Both the position numbers and the translations under genes were made by a program. A stretch of DNA of 64,000 nt, taken from contig CAAEOT010000003.1 of NCBI GenBank assembly GCA_900757655.1, positions 1 through 64,000 of the forward strand, written 5' to 3'. Each line of letters opens with the position of its first letter. Position 1 is the stretch's first letter. The notes under the pieces are model-generated. The model saw only the letters and a list, made by a program, of their open reading frames with translations. It was not told where the DNA came from and did not search any database. This stretch comes from an uncultured Oscillospiraceae bacterium. Lineage in GTDB: Bacteria > Bacillota > Clostridia > Oscillospirales > Oscillospiraceae. This document shows positions 8,401 through 16,324 of the stretch, piece by piece.

Positions 8401-9183
8401 TCAGTCGATATGGATCACCGATTCGGTCAGCTCCGCGGCGGTCACGTTGGGATTGTGGTAATGTGCGCGGCGGTCGGTGATCCTGCCGATCGAGATGGCC
8501 TGCTGCGGGCAGTACTGCAGGCAGCTCAGGCACTGGATGCAGTTGCCGCCAATGACGGCACGACCGCCCTCGATGCGGATGTTGCCGCGCGGGCAGAGTC
8601 TGGCGCACCGGCCGCAGGCGACACACGCGTCACTGACGGCAAACTTCTGCGCCTTGCCGGCCGCGATCTTCGGCCAGACGGCGCTCTCCAGCTGGTTCAG
8701 CGGCTTTTTCGGCGGGGCCTTGGGCGAGACCGCACCGGAAAGGACGGCCTGCGCGATCTGCTTTGCCTTTTTGTCCGCGCGGCGCTGCGCCATGGCGGGC
8801 GTCACCGGCGGCAGCATCACGTTGTGCGGCAGCAGCCAGATGCACGTGCACTGGTGCGACACGGCCGTCCAGTAGCGCAGGGGGATGATGCTGTCGAGCT
8901 TGTACAGGCCGGAGCCCATATAGCCCGCATACTGGCAGACGCCGAACGTATAAGCCGTGAGGCCGACCTGAATTTTGCGCAGCGATTCCTCCACGCCGCC
9001 GGGCAGACCGCCGCCGTAGCACGGGAAGACAAAGCCGGCGCGCTTGGCGTCACGCACATCTGTGACCGCGGGCTCCCTGCGCATGAGGATGATGTCCGTG
9101 TCGCCCAGCTCGCGGGCGATGGTTTTGGCCATGTCGAGACAGTTGCCGGTGCCAGAGTAGCAGAAGATCACATTTTCGCTCAT
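8401..9183 (-). CDS. EFR1-type flavodoxin/ferredoxin protein
   Basis: A 260-residue fusion of a flavodoxin-like N-terminal half (FMN loop S-G-T-G-N near residue 10) and a C-terminal pair of [4Fe-4S] clusters: C-V-A-C-G-R-C-A-R-L-C-P near 187 and C-I-Q-C-L-S-C-L-Q-Y-C-P near 214. This architecture is called EFR1 in Clostridia and is presumed to carry electrons; its partners are unknown. The ATG at 9183 has GGGAG eight bases upstream; a GTG three codons earlier is too close to that site. It is transcribed away from the TetR gene at 9279 from a shared promoter region, which suggests that the regulator controls it. Confidence 0.85.
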   Translation of the reverse strand: MSENVIFCYSGTGNCLDMAKTIARELGDTDIILMRREPAVTDVRDAKRAGFVFPCYGGGLPGGVEESLRKIQVGLTAYTFGVCQYAGYMGSGLYKLDSIIPLRYWTAVSHQCTCIWLLPHNVMLPPVTPAMAQRRADKKAKQIAQAVLSGAVSPKAPPKKPLNQLESAVWPKIAAGKAQKFAVSDACVACGRCARLCPRGNIRIEGGRAVIGGNCIQCLSCLQYCPQQAISIGRITDRRAHYHNPNVTAAELTESVIHID

Positions 9184-9213
9184 GTGAAACACTCCCTTAA
9201 ATTTTGATTGTCC

Positions 9214-9247
9214 CTATTGTACATCAAGCCTTTTTGCGATACAATAG
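9214..9247. promoter_or_regulatory. Mirror-image overlapping divergent promoters with dyad symmetry
   Basis: CTATTGTA (9214-9221) and TACAATAG (9240-9247) are inverted copies. On the plus strand TTGTAC (9217-9222) and TACAAT (9240-9245) are 17 bases apart. On the minus strand TTGTAT (9244-9239) and TACAAT (9221-9216) are also 17 apart. Both promoters use the same DNA, so polymerase can face only one way at a time, and the dyad is a plausible TetR operator. Confidence 0.7.
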
Positions 9248-9278
9248 TACCGTAAAATACAGAACGCCGGAGGCCAAA

Positions 9279-9836
9279 ATGTACCACATCAAGAACGACA
9301 AACGCGCGCAGGCGTCCTCGGAGCTCATTTGCGCAGGCCTATTGGCGTGCATGAAGGAGAAACCGTTCGCGCGCATCACGATCACGGACGTACAGCGCGC
9401 CTCCTCCGTGAGCCGCTCGACGTTTTACCGCAATTTCGACTGCCTTGAGGATGTGCTGGCGCTGCTGTGCGACCGCGGATTTCAGGCCGTGTTTGCCGCG
9501 CGCAGCGCCCTGCCGCCCGAGCGGCGCGGCAGTCTGGCCAAGGCTGTGTTTCAATACTGGTTTTGCAACAGCACAGTGCTCGAGGCACTCGTGGAGATCC
9601 ACCGGACGGACATTTTGTTTGACAGCCTGCGCCGCAGCACCGGCCTGATCGAGGCGCTGCAGCCGCTGGCGGACGATCCCGCGCAGTTTGACTATTTCGT
9701 TGCCATCATCACATCGACCATGGTCGGCATTCTGACCGTCTGGGTCGAACACGGCAAGACGGAGACCGAGGAGCAGATGGTGCAAAAACTCGCCGGCGCT
9801 TTTGCCGAAATGGCGATTTTGGAGCTGCCGGGCTGA
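9279..9836 (+). CDS. TetR/AcrR-family regulator
   Basis: A 185-residue repressor-like protein. The N-terminal helix-turn-helix is visible at about residues 28-50 (I-T-I-T-D-V-Q-R-A-S-S-V-S-R-S-T-F-Y-R-N-F). The C-terminal helical ligand domain is of the DUF-type found in short TetR proteins (about residues 75-180). The ATG at 9279 was chosen because CGGAGG lies seven bases before it; an upstream in-frame ATG at 9204 lies before the promoter and cannot be used from it. The neighbour on the other strand, an EFR1-type electron carrier, shares the symmetric promoter and is the likely target along with the gene itself. The ligand is unknown. Confidence 0.85.
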   Translation: MYHIKNDKRAQASSELICAGLLACMKEKPFARITITDVQRASSVSRSTFYRNFDCLEDVLALLCDRGFQAVFAARSALPPERRGSLAKAVFQYWFCNSTVLEALVEIHRTDILFDSLRRSTGLIEALQPLADDPAQFDYFVAIITSTMVGILTVWVEHGKTETEEQMVQKLAGAFAEMAILELPG

Positions 9837-9839
9837 AAA

Positions 9840-9878
9840 AATCCGGTCTTTCCCTTTGCGGGAAAGGCCGGATTTTCG
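9840..9878. terminator. Bidirectional terminator after the TetR gene
   Basis: A long stem made of AATCCGG and CTTTCCC with their complements, interrupted by one mismatch and closed by a TTTGC loop, is flanked by A-runs and T-runs. It separates the TetR gene from the convergent agmatine operon. Confidence 0.85.
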
Positions 9879-9888
9879 TTTGCCGATT

Positions 9889-10827
9889 TTACGGCACGAT
9901 GCGTGTGCCGCTCTCGCCGCGCATGGCGGCCGGGGCCTGCTCGAGCGAGGCGATGACGGCGCGCCGCCGCCAGCCGCTGCGCACGAACTGCACGGCGGCG
10001 GCCACCTTCGGCTGCATGGAGCCGGCGCCGAACTGTCCGGCGCGCAGGTAGGTCTCCGCCTCGTCCACGTGCAGCTCGTCGAGCTCCCGCTGCTCCGGCG
10101 TGCCGAAGTTCAGGCAGACGTGATCCACCGCCGTGAGAATGAACAGATAGTCCGCGCCGACGGCCTCGGCCAGGCACGCGGAGGCAAAGTCCTTGTCGAT
10201 GACAGCGTCCACACCGTAGTAGTCCCCGTGCGAATCGCGCACGACGGGCACACCGCCGCCGCCGCAGGCGATGACGATATACTCACTGTCGAGCAGGTTC
10301 AGGATCGAGCGCCGCTCAGCAATGTCCACCGGTTTCGGCGAGGCAACGACGCGCCGCCAGCCGCGGCCGGAATCCTCCTTCATGCGCAGCGACGGATCGT
10401 CGCGCATCATCTGCTGCGCGGCGGCCTCGTCGTAAAACGCGCCGATGGGCTTCGTCGGCTCATCGAATGCGGGGTCGTCCGGATCGACGACGACCTGCGT
10501 GACGACCGTCGCCACCTGCCAGGGCATGCCGCTCGCGCGCAGCGTACGGCGCATCCCCTGCTGAAGGTGGTAGCCGATATACCCCTGGCTCATGGCCGTA
10601 CACTCCGGCAGCGGCATGGGCGCGACCTTGGGGTTCGTTTTCGCGGCGGTGTCGAACGCCGCCTGGATCATGCCGACCTGCGGGCCGTTGCCGTGGCTGA
10701 TGATGATCTCGTGGCCCTGATGGATGAGCCCGACGAGCGCCGGGCACGCGGCAGCCACGCGTTCGCGCTGCTCCGCCGGCGTGTTGCCGAGCGCGTTGCC
10801 GCCGAGGGCAATGACGATTCTGGCCAT
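9889..10827 (-). CDS. arcC: Carbamate kinase
   Basis: This 312-residue enzyme transfers the phosphate of carbamoyl phosphate to ADP, giving ATP, CO2 and ammonia, the last step of agmatine fermentation. Family landmarks are I-V-I-A-L-G-G-N-A-L-G at the start, H-G-N-G-P-Q-V-G near 44, A-C-G-G-G-G-V-P-V near 200, I-D-K-D-F-A-S near 222 and A-G-S-M-Q-P-K-V near 270. It is the last gene of a four-gene minus-strand operon and starts four bases after the stop of aguA; its own ribosome site (AGGTGA) is weak, so coupling to aguA is likely. Arginine deiminase operons also carry arcC, but no arcA is present here. Confidence 0.95.
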   Translation of the reverse strand: MARIVIALGGNALGNTPAEQRERVAAACPALVGLIHQGHEIIISHGNGPQVGMIQAAFDTAAKTNPKVAPMPLPECTAMSQGYIGYHLQQGMRRTLRASGMPWQVATVVTQVVVDPDDPAFDEPTKPIGAFYDEAAAQQMMRDDPSLRMKEDSGRGWRRVVASPKPVDIAERRSILNLLDSEYIVIACGGGGVPVVRDSHGDYYGVDAVIDKDFASACLAEAVGADYLFILTAVDHVCLNFGTPEQRELDELHVDEAETYLRAGQFGAGSMQPKVAAAVQFVRSGWRRRAVIASLEQAPAAMRGESGTRIVP

Positions 10828-10831
10828 GGCG

Positions 10832-11938
10832 TCACCTGTGCTGCGGCGCGGGCTGCTGCTGCGTGATGCAGTGGATGTTGCCGCCGCCGAACGCGACCTC
10901 GCGCGTCTGCACGCCGACCACGCGGCGTTCGGGGAACATGGCCTGCACCTGCTGCACGGCGAGCGCGTCGTTCGCATCGCCGTACTGCGGCAGGATGACG
11001 CCGCCGTTGACGATGAGGAAGTTCATATACGACGCGATGGCGACCTCGCCGTCCTCGCGCGGGATGGTGCCCTCCACGGCGTCGATCGTCGCCGCGCCCT
11101 GCAGCAGGCAGGGCTGCTGCGTCAGGCAGAGCTTGTGCACCTTCAGCTTGCGGCCCTTGGCGTCCGTCGCCTGCGAGAGCATGTCGTATGCATCGCGCGC
11201 CGGCTGATAAAACGGGTTTTTCGGGTCGTCCGTCCAGATGCAGGCGACCTCGCCCGGGCGGATGAAGCAGGCCACGTCGTCGATGTGGCCATTGGTCTCC
11301 TCGGGATCGATGCCGTCGCGCAGCCAGAGGACCTTCTCGCAGCCGAGATAGTCGCAGAGCATACGCTCGATGGCGCCGCGGTCCATGTCGGGGTTGCGCC
11401 CCTCGGACAGCAGGCACATCTCGGTCGTGAGCACGGTACCTTCGCCGTCGACGTGGATGGAGCCGCCCTCGAGCACAAAGCCCTCGGTGCGGTAGGAATC
11501 GACGCGCTCGATCTCACAGACCTTCTGCGCGACCTGATCGTCGAGATCCCACGGGAAATAGAGCCCGTCGACGAGCCCGCCCCAGGCATTGAACGTCCAG
11601 TCCACGGCGCGCACGCCGCCGTTGTCGTTGACGAGGAATGTCGGCCCGCAGTCACGGATCCAGGCGTCGTTGCTCGCCATCTCGACGACGCGCACGGCGC
11701 GCGGCAGGCGCTCGCGCGCGTTCTGGTACTGCGCCGGGGAGACGCAGACCGTCACAGGTTCAAACTGCAAGATGGCCGTCGCCACGTCCAGAAAGGCTTT
11801 CTGTGCGGGCTTGGCGCCGTCGCGCCAGTTGTCGTTGCGCTCCGGCCAGAGCATCCAGACACCGGCCTGCGGCTCAAACTCCGCAGGCATCCGGTAGCCG
11901 TCGAGCTTCGGCGTGGAGCCGGTGATTCGTTTTGCCAT
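10832..11938 (-). CDS. aguA: Agmatine deiminase
   Basis: This 368-residue enzyme hydrolyses agmatine to N-carbamoylputrescine and ammonia. The N-terminal part has the family signature D-G-Y-R-M-P-A-E-F and W-M-L-W-P-E-R-N-D-N-W-R, and W-I-R-D-C-G-P-T lies near residue 93. The catalytic cysteine is in G-G-G-N-I-H-C-I-T-Q-Q-Q-P at the C-terminal end. Length is normal for the family. AGGAGG precedes the ATG at 11938. The gene lies between the antiporter and arcC in the order aguB-aguD-aguA-arcC, the arrangement known in lactic acid bacteria and enterococci. Confidence 0.96.
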   Translation of the reverse strand: MAKRITGSTPKLDGYRMPAEFEPQAGVWMLWPERNDNWRDGAKPAQKAFLDVATAILQFEPVTVCVSPAQYQNARERLPRAVRVVEMASNDAWIRDCGPTFLVNDNGGVRAVDWTFNAWGGLVDGLYFPWDLDDQVAQKVCEIERVDSYRTEGFVLEGGSIHVDGEGTVLTTEMCLLSEGRNPDMDRGAIERMLCDYLGCEKVLWLRDGIDPEETNGHIDDVACFIRPGEVACIWTDDPKNPFYQPARDAYDMLSQATDAKGRKLKVHKLCLTQQPCLLQGAATIDAVEGTIPREDGEVAIASYMNFLIVNGGVILPQYGDANDALAVQQVQAMFPERRVVGVQTREVAFGGGNIHCITQQQPAPQHR

Positions 11939-11949
11939 AATGGTTCCTC

Positions 11950-13329
11950 CTAAGAATGATGCCGGCGCGCACGCGCCGCGATGAGAATTTCGCCGATGAC
12001 GATGCTGAGGATCGACCCGATCGTGATCGGCAGATAGCCCGAGAGCGTCTCGCTGTCCATCGACAGTGGCACCGCCGTGAAGAAGATCGAGATGAGGATG
12101 AGCGCCATGGGCACATAGGCCAGCACGCGCAGCATCCCGCGCCCGCCCGGCACGCGAAACGGCCGCTCGGAATCGGGGTCGATCTCCCGCAGGCGCAAAA
12201 ACGCCGGGAACACGGGCGCATAGCTCAGCAGGAGCATGACAAGGTTGAGCGCGAAAAAGCTCCAGAACAGGGACGAGTCCGGCGAGAGCAGCTCGATGAT
12301 GATGCCGAGGATGCACACGACGCTCGCAACGATGCCGCTCGTGAGCGCGGAGCCGATGGGCATGTCGTTTTTCGCCCAGCGGCGGGCAAAAATGGCCGGC
12401 ATGTCGCCGTTTTCGGCGGCGTAGGCAGCCGTGGAGTTCACGCCCATGGACCACGAGATCATGTTGCCGAACAGCGTAATAAGAAACAGCAGCGCCACCG
12501 CGCCGACGAACAGGCCGCTCGTGCGACCGGTCATGAGCGAGACGGCGTCGATGAGGCCCGAGTCCTCGCTGATCTCGTGCGTAGGGATGGCCGCGCCGAT
12601 GCCGAAGGCCGAAAACAGGTAGATGAGCGCGATGACGATGCCGCCGGTGATGATGGCCTGCGGGATCTGGCGCTTGGGGTCACGCATGTTGTCGGCATAC
12701 GTGCACACGACCTCGAAGCCGAGGAAGTTGAAGATGATGACCGAGATATACGACAGACTGTGCAGGTCAAGCCCCGGCAGGAACGTGCGGAAGGCCATGT
12801 CGTTGACAAAGCCGTTTTTCACAACGTAGACGATGCCGAGCACGCCGACCGTCAGCGCGAGGATCATTTTGATGGCGGCGCTGATGTTGAGAATGATGAT
12901 GCTGTCGCACACGGGGTAAAACGCGATCCACGTGACGGTCCAGATGAAGGCCAGCTCGATGAGCAGCTTGGCAAACCACCCGAACTGCAGCCCCGTGAGC
13001 ACGCTCAGCAGCTCCGGGCACACGACGGCGAGCGAGGCCATCCACAGCGGGAAGTTGATCCAGTAGTACCACGAGGCGCGCGCGCCCCACTTTGAGCGCG
13101 GGAACGCCTTGTTGATCCAGTCATAGAGCCCGCCGTCGCCGGTGTACGTCGTGCCGAGCTCGGACGAGATCATGCCGTAGGGCAGCAAAAAGGCGATCAT
13201 CATGAACACCCACCAGAAATACTGGCTGTTGCCGATGGAGGCGACGGGCGCCGCCGCCTCCGCCACGAACACGACGCAGATGACCGAGAGGACGACGTCC
13301 GCAAGGCGGAATTTTTTCCGTTGTTCCAT
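11950..13329 (-). CDS. aguD: Agmatine/putrescine antiporter (APC family)
   Basis: A 459-residue amino acid-polyamine-organocation transporter with about 12 predicted membrane helices. The first (V-L-S-V-I-C-V-V-F-V-A-E) is followed by the S-S-E-L-G-T-x-Y motif of APC antiporters. Within this operon it most likely exchanges external agmatine for internal putrescine, which keeps the fermentation electroneutral and avoids polyamine build-up. Function is inferred from family and operon position; other APC substrates are possible in isolation. It ends 12 bp before aguA and starts 25 bp after the carbamoyltransferase gene. Confidence 0.88.
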   Translation of the reverse strand: MEQRKKFRLADVVLSVICVVFVAEAAAPVASIGNSQYFWWVFMMIAFLLPYGMISSELGTTYTGDGGLYDWINKAFPRSKWGARASWYYWINFPLWMASLAVVCPELLSVLTGLQFGWFAKLLIELAFIWTVTWIAFYPVCDSIIILNISAAIKMILALTVGVLGIVYVVKNGFVNDMAFRTFLPGLDLHSLSYISVIIFNFLGFEVVCTYADNMRDPKRQIPQAIITGGIVIALIYLFSAFGIGAAIPTHEISEDSGLIDAVSLMTGRTSGLFVGAVALLFLITLFGNMISWSMGVNSTAAYAAENGDMPAIFARRWAKNDMPIGSALTSGIVASVVCILGIIIELLSPDSSLFWSFFALNLVMLLLSYAPVFPAFLRLREIDPDSERPFRVPGGRGMLRVLAYVPMALILISIFFTAVPLSMDSETLSGYLPITIGSILSIVIGEILIAARARRHHS

Positions 13330-13353
13330 GGTGTCTGCTCCTTTGGCAGCCGG

Positions 13354-14370
13354 TCAGCAGCCGCCGAGCCGCGCGTCGAGGAAGGTGTCGAGCTCCTCCT
13401 GCGCCGCGGCGAGCTCCAGCTCCGACGGGCAGCGGCGGCAGCGCGTGAAATACACCAGCAGCCCGCGCATGGCCGTCAGGCGGTTGCCGGCCTGCTCCCA
13501 GCAGAGGGAGGCGGCGGAATCGGCGACCTCGTCGGTCACGTCCTCGCCGCGCGTGGCGGGCAGGCAGTGCAGGAACTTGCAGCCGAGCGCGCCGAGCTGC
13601 ATGAGCTCGCGGTTGACCTGATAATCCGCAAAGACGCGCACACGCTCTTCCTTGGGCATCTCGTTTTCATACAGGCCGTACCAGACGTCGGTATAGATGA
13701 AGTCCGCACCGCGCACGGCGTCGCGCTCGTCCGTGACGGCCCAGCTGCCGCCGGAAAGCTTGCAGTTGGCCTCGAGAATGTGCTTATGGTCGGCATTGAG
13801 CTGGTGACCCTCCGGGCCGTAGTGCACAAAGTGCATGCCGAGCTTCGTGGTGATGAAGCCGAGGGACGCGCACACCTGCGTGCCGTCGCCGACAAAGACG
13901 ACCTTGCAGTCTTCCAGCCGCTTGCCCTCAGGCAGGTTTTCCTTGATGGTGCACAGGTCGCCGATCTCCTGCGTGGGGTGGTTATAGTCGCTCATGCCGT
14001 TGATGACCGGGATCGTGCACGCGTCGGCGAGTTCCACGATGGTCTTGTGCTCGATGACGCGGGCCATGACCACGTCGACCAGGCGCGAGAGCACCTTGCC
14101 GGTGTCGCCAATGGTCTCGTGACCGCCGAGCTGGATCATGCCGGGGCCGAGATACTGCGCGTGGCCGCCGAGCTGGCTCATGGCCGTCTCGAACGACACG
14201 CGCGTGCGGGTGCTCGACTGCTGAAAGATCATGCCGAGGTTCATATTTTTCATCAGCGGGGGATAATAACCCCGGCGGATGGCGCGCTTGATGGCGAGCG
14301 ACAGGTCGATAATGTCCAGCAGTTCCTGTTTTGTGAAATCGTTGGTGTCAATAAAATCTTTTTTGTACAT
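13354..14370 (-). CDS. aguB: Putrescine carbamoyltransferase
   Basis: This 338-residue enzyme converts N-carbamoylputrescine and phosphate to putrescine and carbamoyl phosphate. The carbamoyl-phosphate loop S-S-T-R-T-R lies near residue 53 and the second-substrate motif H-C-L-P-A-T-R-G-E near 270. The stretch [13 protein letters not shown] is characteristic of the putrescine rather than the ornithine enzyme. Two ATGs are possible. I chose 14370 because GGAGG lies seven bases before it, whereas the ATG at 14376 is only one base from it. It is the first gene of the agmatine operon. No LuxR-type AguR regulator is seen next to it. Confidence 0.94.
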   Translation of the reverse strand: MYKKDFIDTNDFTKQELLDIIDLSLAIKRAIRRGYYPPLMKNMNLGMIFQQSSTRTRVSFETAMSQLGGHAQYLGPGMIQLGGHETIGDTGKVLSRLVDVVMARVIEHKTIVELADACTIPVINGMSDYNHPTQEIGDLCTIKENLPEGKRLEDCKVVFVGDGTQVCASLGFITTKLGMHFVHYGPEGHQLNADHKHILEANCKLSGGSWAVTDERDAVRGADFIYTDVWYGLYENEMPKEERVRVFADYQVNRELMQLGALGCKFLHCLPATRGEDVTDEVADSAASLCWEQAGNRLTAMRGLLVYFTRCRRCPSELELAAAQEELDTFLDARLGGC

Positions 14371-14509
14371 ATCCATTCCTCCAAAGCCGCAGTTTACGGG
14401 ATTTGCTTCCCGGTTATTGTCGGCGGATTTGCGTGCGGATATGCGCGCCGGACGAATTTTCCGTTTTCGTGGCACAGATCGGTGCCGTTTTCCCGTCAAA
14501 TAAAAACCA

Positions 14510-14545
14510 CGCCCGCAGGAACCAGCGTTCCTGCGGGCGTGCCGC
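14510..14545 (-). terminator. Terminator of the Fe-S/HypA-like operon
   Basis: A 13-pair stem (ACGCCCGCAGGAA and complement) around a short loop is followed on the minus strand by GGTTTTTATTT. It lies after the HypA-like gene ending at 14574 and before the agmatine operon. Confidence 0.9.
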
Positions 14546-14573
14546 GTTGTTTATTAATTTTATATGTATGCGT

Positions 14574-14819
14574 CTACTCGCCCTCGATCGTGCGCACATA
14601 CATGCCCAGCTCGCCGGGCAGATCATGGATCTCGAGCGCGCAGCCGTCCATGGCGGTGTTGTGCACCGCGATGCGGAACACGAGCTGCAGCTGCTCGGGC
14701 ACGACGGCGGAGTATTCGCCGATGTCCATGACAACGCGCGTCAGGCGCGTGAGGCCGTTTTCCGCCATCGCCTGCTGGGCGATGTCAAAGACCTCCTTGG
14801 CAATGGCCGCCTCGTGCAT
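14574..14819 (-). CDS. HypA-like protein lacking the zinc domain
   Basis: An 81-residue protein starting with M-H-E, the nickel-binding N-terminus of HypA/HybF metallochaperones, followed by the family's first alpha/beta segment (D-I-G-E-Y-S-A-V-V-P-E-Q-L-Q-L-V-F near 33-49). A normal HypA is about 113 residues with two C-x-x-C pairs. Here the protein ends in P-G-E-L-G-M-Y-V-R-T-I-E-G-E with only one cysteine (Cys60). A terminator follows directly, so this is the natural end rather than a visible frameshift. Its ATG abuts the TAA of the Fe-S gene, so translation is coupled. No hydrogenase gene is in the window; a role in metal delivery to, or assembly of, the nearby enzymes is only inferred. 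Confidence 0.7.
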   Translation of the reverse strand: MHEAAIAKEVFDIAQQAMAENGLTRLTRVVMDIGEYSAVVPEQLQLVFRIAVHNTAMDGCALEIHDLPGELGMYVRTIEGE

Positions 14820-16013
14820 TTATTTTTTCTTCGGCTGGCGGCGGACATTGCGCTCGCGCACCAGATCCTTCTTGAGCGGCTTGCAGAAGAGCACGCGGTC
14901 GCCGTCGACCATCTTGCGCACGTCCTTCGGGCACTTCGTGACGCACACGCCGCAGCCGATGCAGCGCTGGTACTCCACAAACACCTTGCCGCTCTGCGCG
15001 TTGAAGCCGGTGGCCACCGTCGGGCAGAAGTGGTTGCAGATGTTGCAGCCGTTGCAGTTTTCGGGGTGGACGATGACGGGCTTTGCGTGCGCGCGCATAT
15101 ACAGCGGCTGCATGCCGCCGCGCGTGTAGGAGCCGAGCATCTCGCAGCACTGCGTGTCGCAGTTGCAGATGGCGGTCGTCTCCTCGTCCATGTTGCAGGC
15201 GTAGTGGAACACCTGGTGGACGCAGCCCTTGTTCTCGCAGTCAACGAGGATCCGGCGCGCCTCGGCCTTGCTGACCTGGCGGCCGATGCCGAACTCGATG
15301 ATCTGCTTGGCTATGTTGCCGACACACAGACACACCTCGTCCGGCGTGGGGTGCTTGGGCTGCATGCCCTCTCTGCGGCGGATGTTGCGGCAGAAGCAGT
15401 GCATGACGCTGATGGGCGCATCGTCCGGCAGGCTGTCGAGGTACGCCTCGAGCTGGTAGCTCGGCACGACGCTCGTCGTGTCGTTGGAGAGCTTGCGGTC
15501 GACGTGCACGACCTTGCCGGCGGCCTTGCCCTCGAGCGGGAGCGCCACCTCCATGTGGCCCTTGTCACCCTGCAGCTTTTTAAGGTTGTTCATGGCGGCG
15601 TAGCCCGTGCGCAGCGGCTCGACGTTGAGCGTCGTGACCATGTTGATGGCCGAGGTGAACAGCTCCGACGCCTTCTGGATCGTGTCGCTGTCCTCGCCGG
15701 TCGAGAGCGGGAATTCAAACCAGCCCGGCAGCATCGGCGCGAGGTCATACGTCGGCTCGGCGCCGTCATAGATCTTCAGCAGGAAGCCCTTGCGGCACAT
15801 GTCGTAGAGCGTGCCGGCCCAGTCACTGCCGGTGTAGAGCGCGCGCAGCTCTGCCTCCGTGTTGCCGCGCAGCTTCATGCCCATCATGATGTCGTACTCT
15901 TCGTCGGTCACGAACAGCTTGCAGTATTTTTCAAACTGCGGCACCGGCGGCTGCGGCACCTGCGTGACCGCGTTCATGCGGTTCATGAGTTTGAGATACT
16001 TCATGTAACCCAT
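14820..16013 (-). CDS. Winged-helix/[4Fe-4S] ferredoxin-type protein
   Basis: A 397-residue protein. Residues about 25-80 look like a winged-helix segment. A cysteine-rich middle part follows: C-F-C-R near 206, E-V-C-L-C near 227, G-C-V-H near 263 and I-C-N-C near 282. At the C-terminus is a pair of [4Fe-4S] motifs, C-N-G-C-N-I-C-N-H-F-C-P (320-331) and C-I-G-C-G-V-C-V-T-K-C-P (351-362). The middle block aligns with residues 185-265 of the FAD/Fe-S protein at 19788, so the two are related. It is probably an electron-transfer partner of the divergent dehydratase-like operon. GGGGA lies ten bases before the ATG at 16013; the frame stays open further upstream, but no ribosome site is seen there. 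Confidence 0.75.
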   Translation of the reverse strand: MGYMKYLKLMNRMNAVTQVPQPPVPQFEKYCKLFVTDEEYDIMMGMKLRGNTEAELRALYTGSDWAGTLYDMCRKGFLLKIYDGAEPTYDLAPMLPGWFEFPLSTGEDSDTIQKASELFTSAINMVTTLNVEPLRTGYAAMNNLKKLQGDKGHMEVALPLEGKAAGKVVHVDRKLSNDTTSVVPSYQLEAYLDSLPDDAPISVMHCFCRNIRRREGMQPKHPTPDEVCLCVGNIAKQIIEFGIGRQVSKAEARRILVDCENKGCVHQVFHYACNMDEETTAICNCDTQCCEMLGSYTRGGMQPLYMRAHAKPVIVHPENCNGCNICNHFCPTVATGFNAQSGKVFVEYQRCIGCGVCVTKCPKDVRKMVDGDRVLFCKPLKKDLVRERNVRRQPKKK

Positions 16014-16324
16014 CTTCTTCGTTCCCCTTTCCTGCGGACGGCGCTTCCCCCGCGCGTGTCCGAGCACCGGTTTTTCCGGGAAAATTTTTGCATATACAGG
16101 TTTACTTTATCACTTTGTTTATCTTTTAGCAAGTCCTTTCCTGTTGTTTTTCCGCCTCTCAGGCAGAAAAACGCGAAATGTCCGTTAATAATCATTTGTT
16201 ACACATATTGACATGATTCGGACAAAGTTCTATAATGAATATGCGTTAACGTTCTGCGCTTGTGCAAAATGTCGAATTTTCATCGACTGCGCGGAATCTG
16301 TGCATCGAAGGAGGGAATGCGCGA
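16014..16324. promoter_or_regulatory. Divergent intergenic region with consensus promoter of cassette A
   Basis: This 311-bp gap separates the Fe-S gene from cassette A. The plus strand holds a perfect consensus promoter, TTGACA (16208-16213), 17 bases, TATAAT (16231-16236), followed by a leader of about 85 bases. On the minus strand TTGCTA and TAAAGT, 17 bases apart, near 16110-16135, form a weaker candidate for the Fe-S operon. The leader contains the short palindrome GTTAAC and two TCGAC/GTCGA repeats around 16269-16288, but I see no clear operator. Confidence 0.7.

Noticed and set aside
14371..14510. Promoter of the agmatine operon
   Set aside because: Several TTGAC- and CAAT-like hexamers exist on the minus strand but none has a correctly spaced partner, so no site is claimed.
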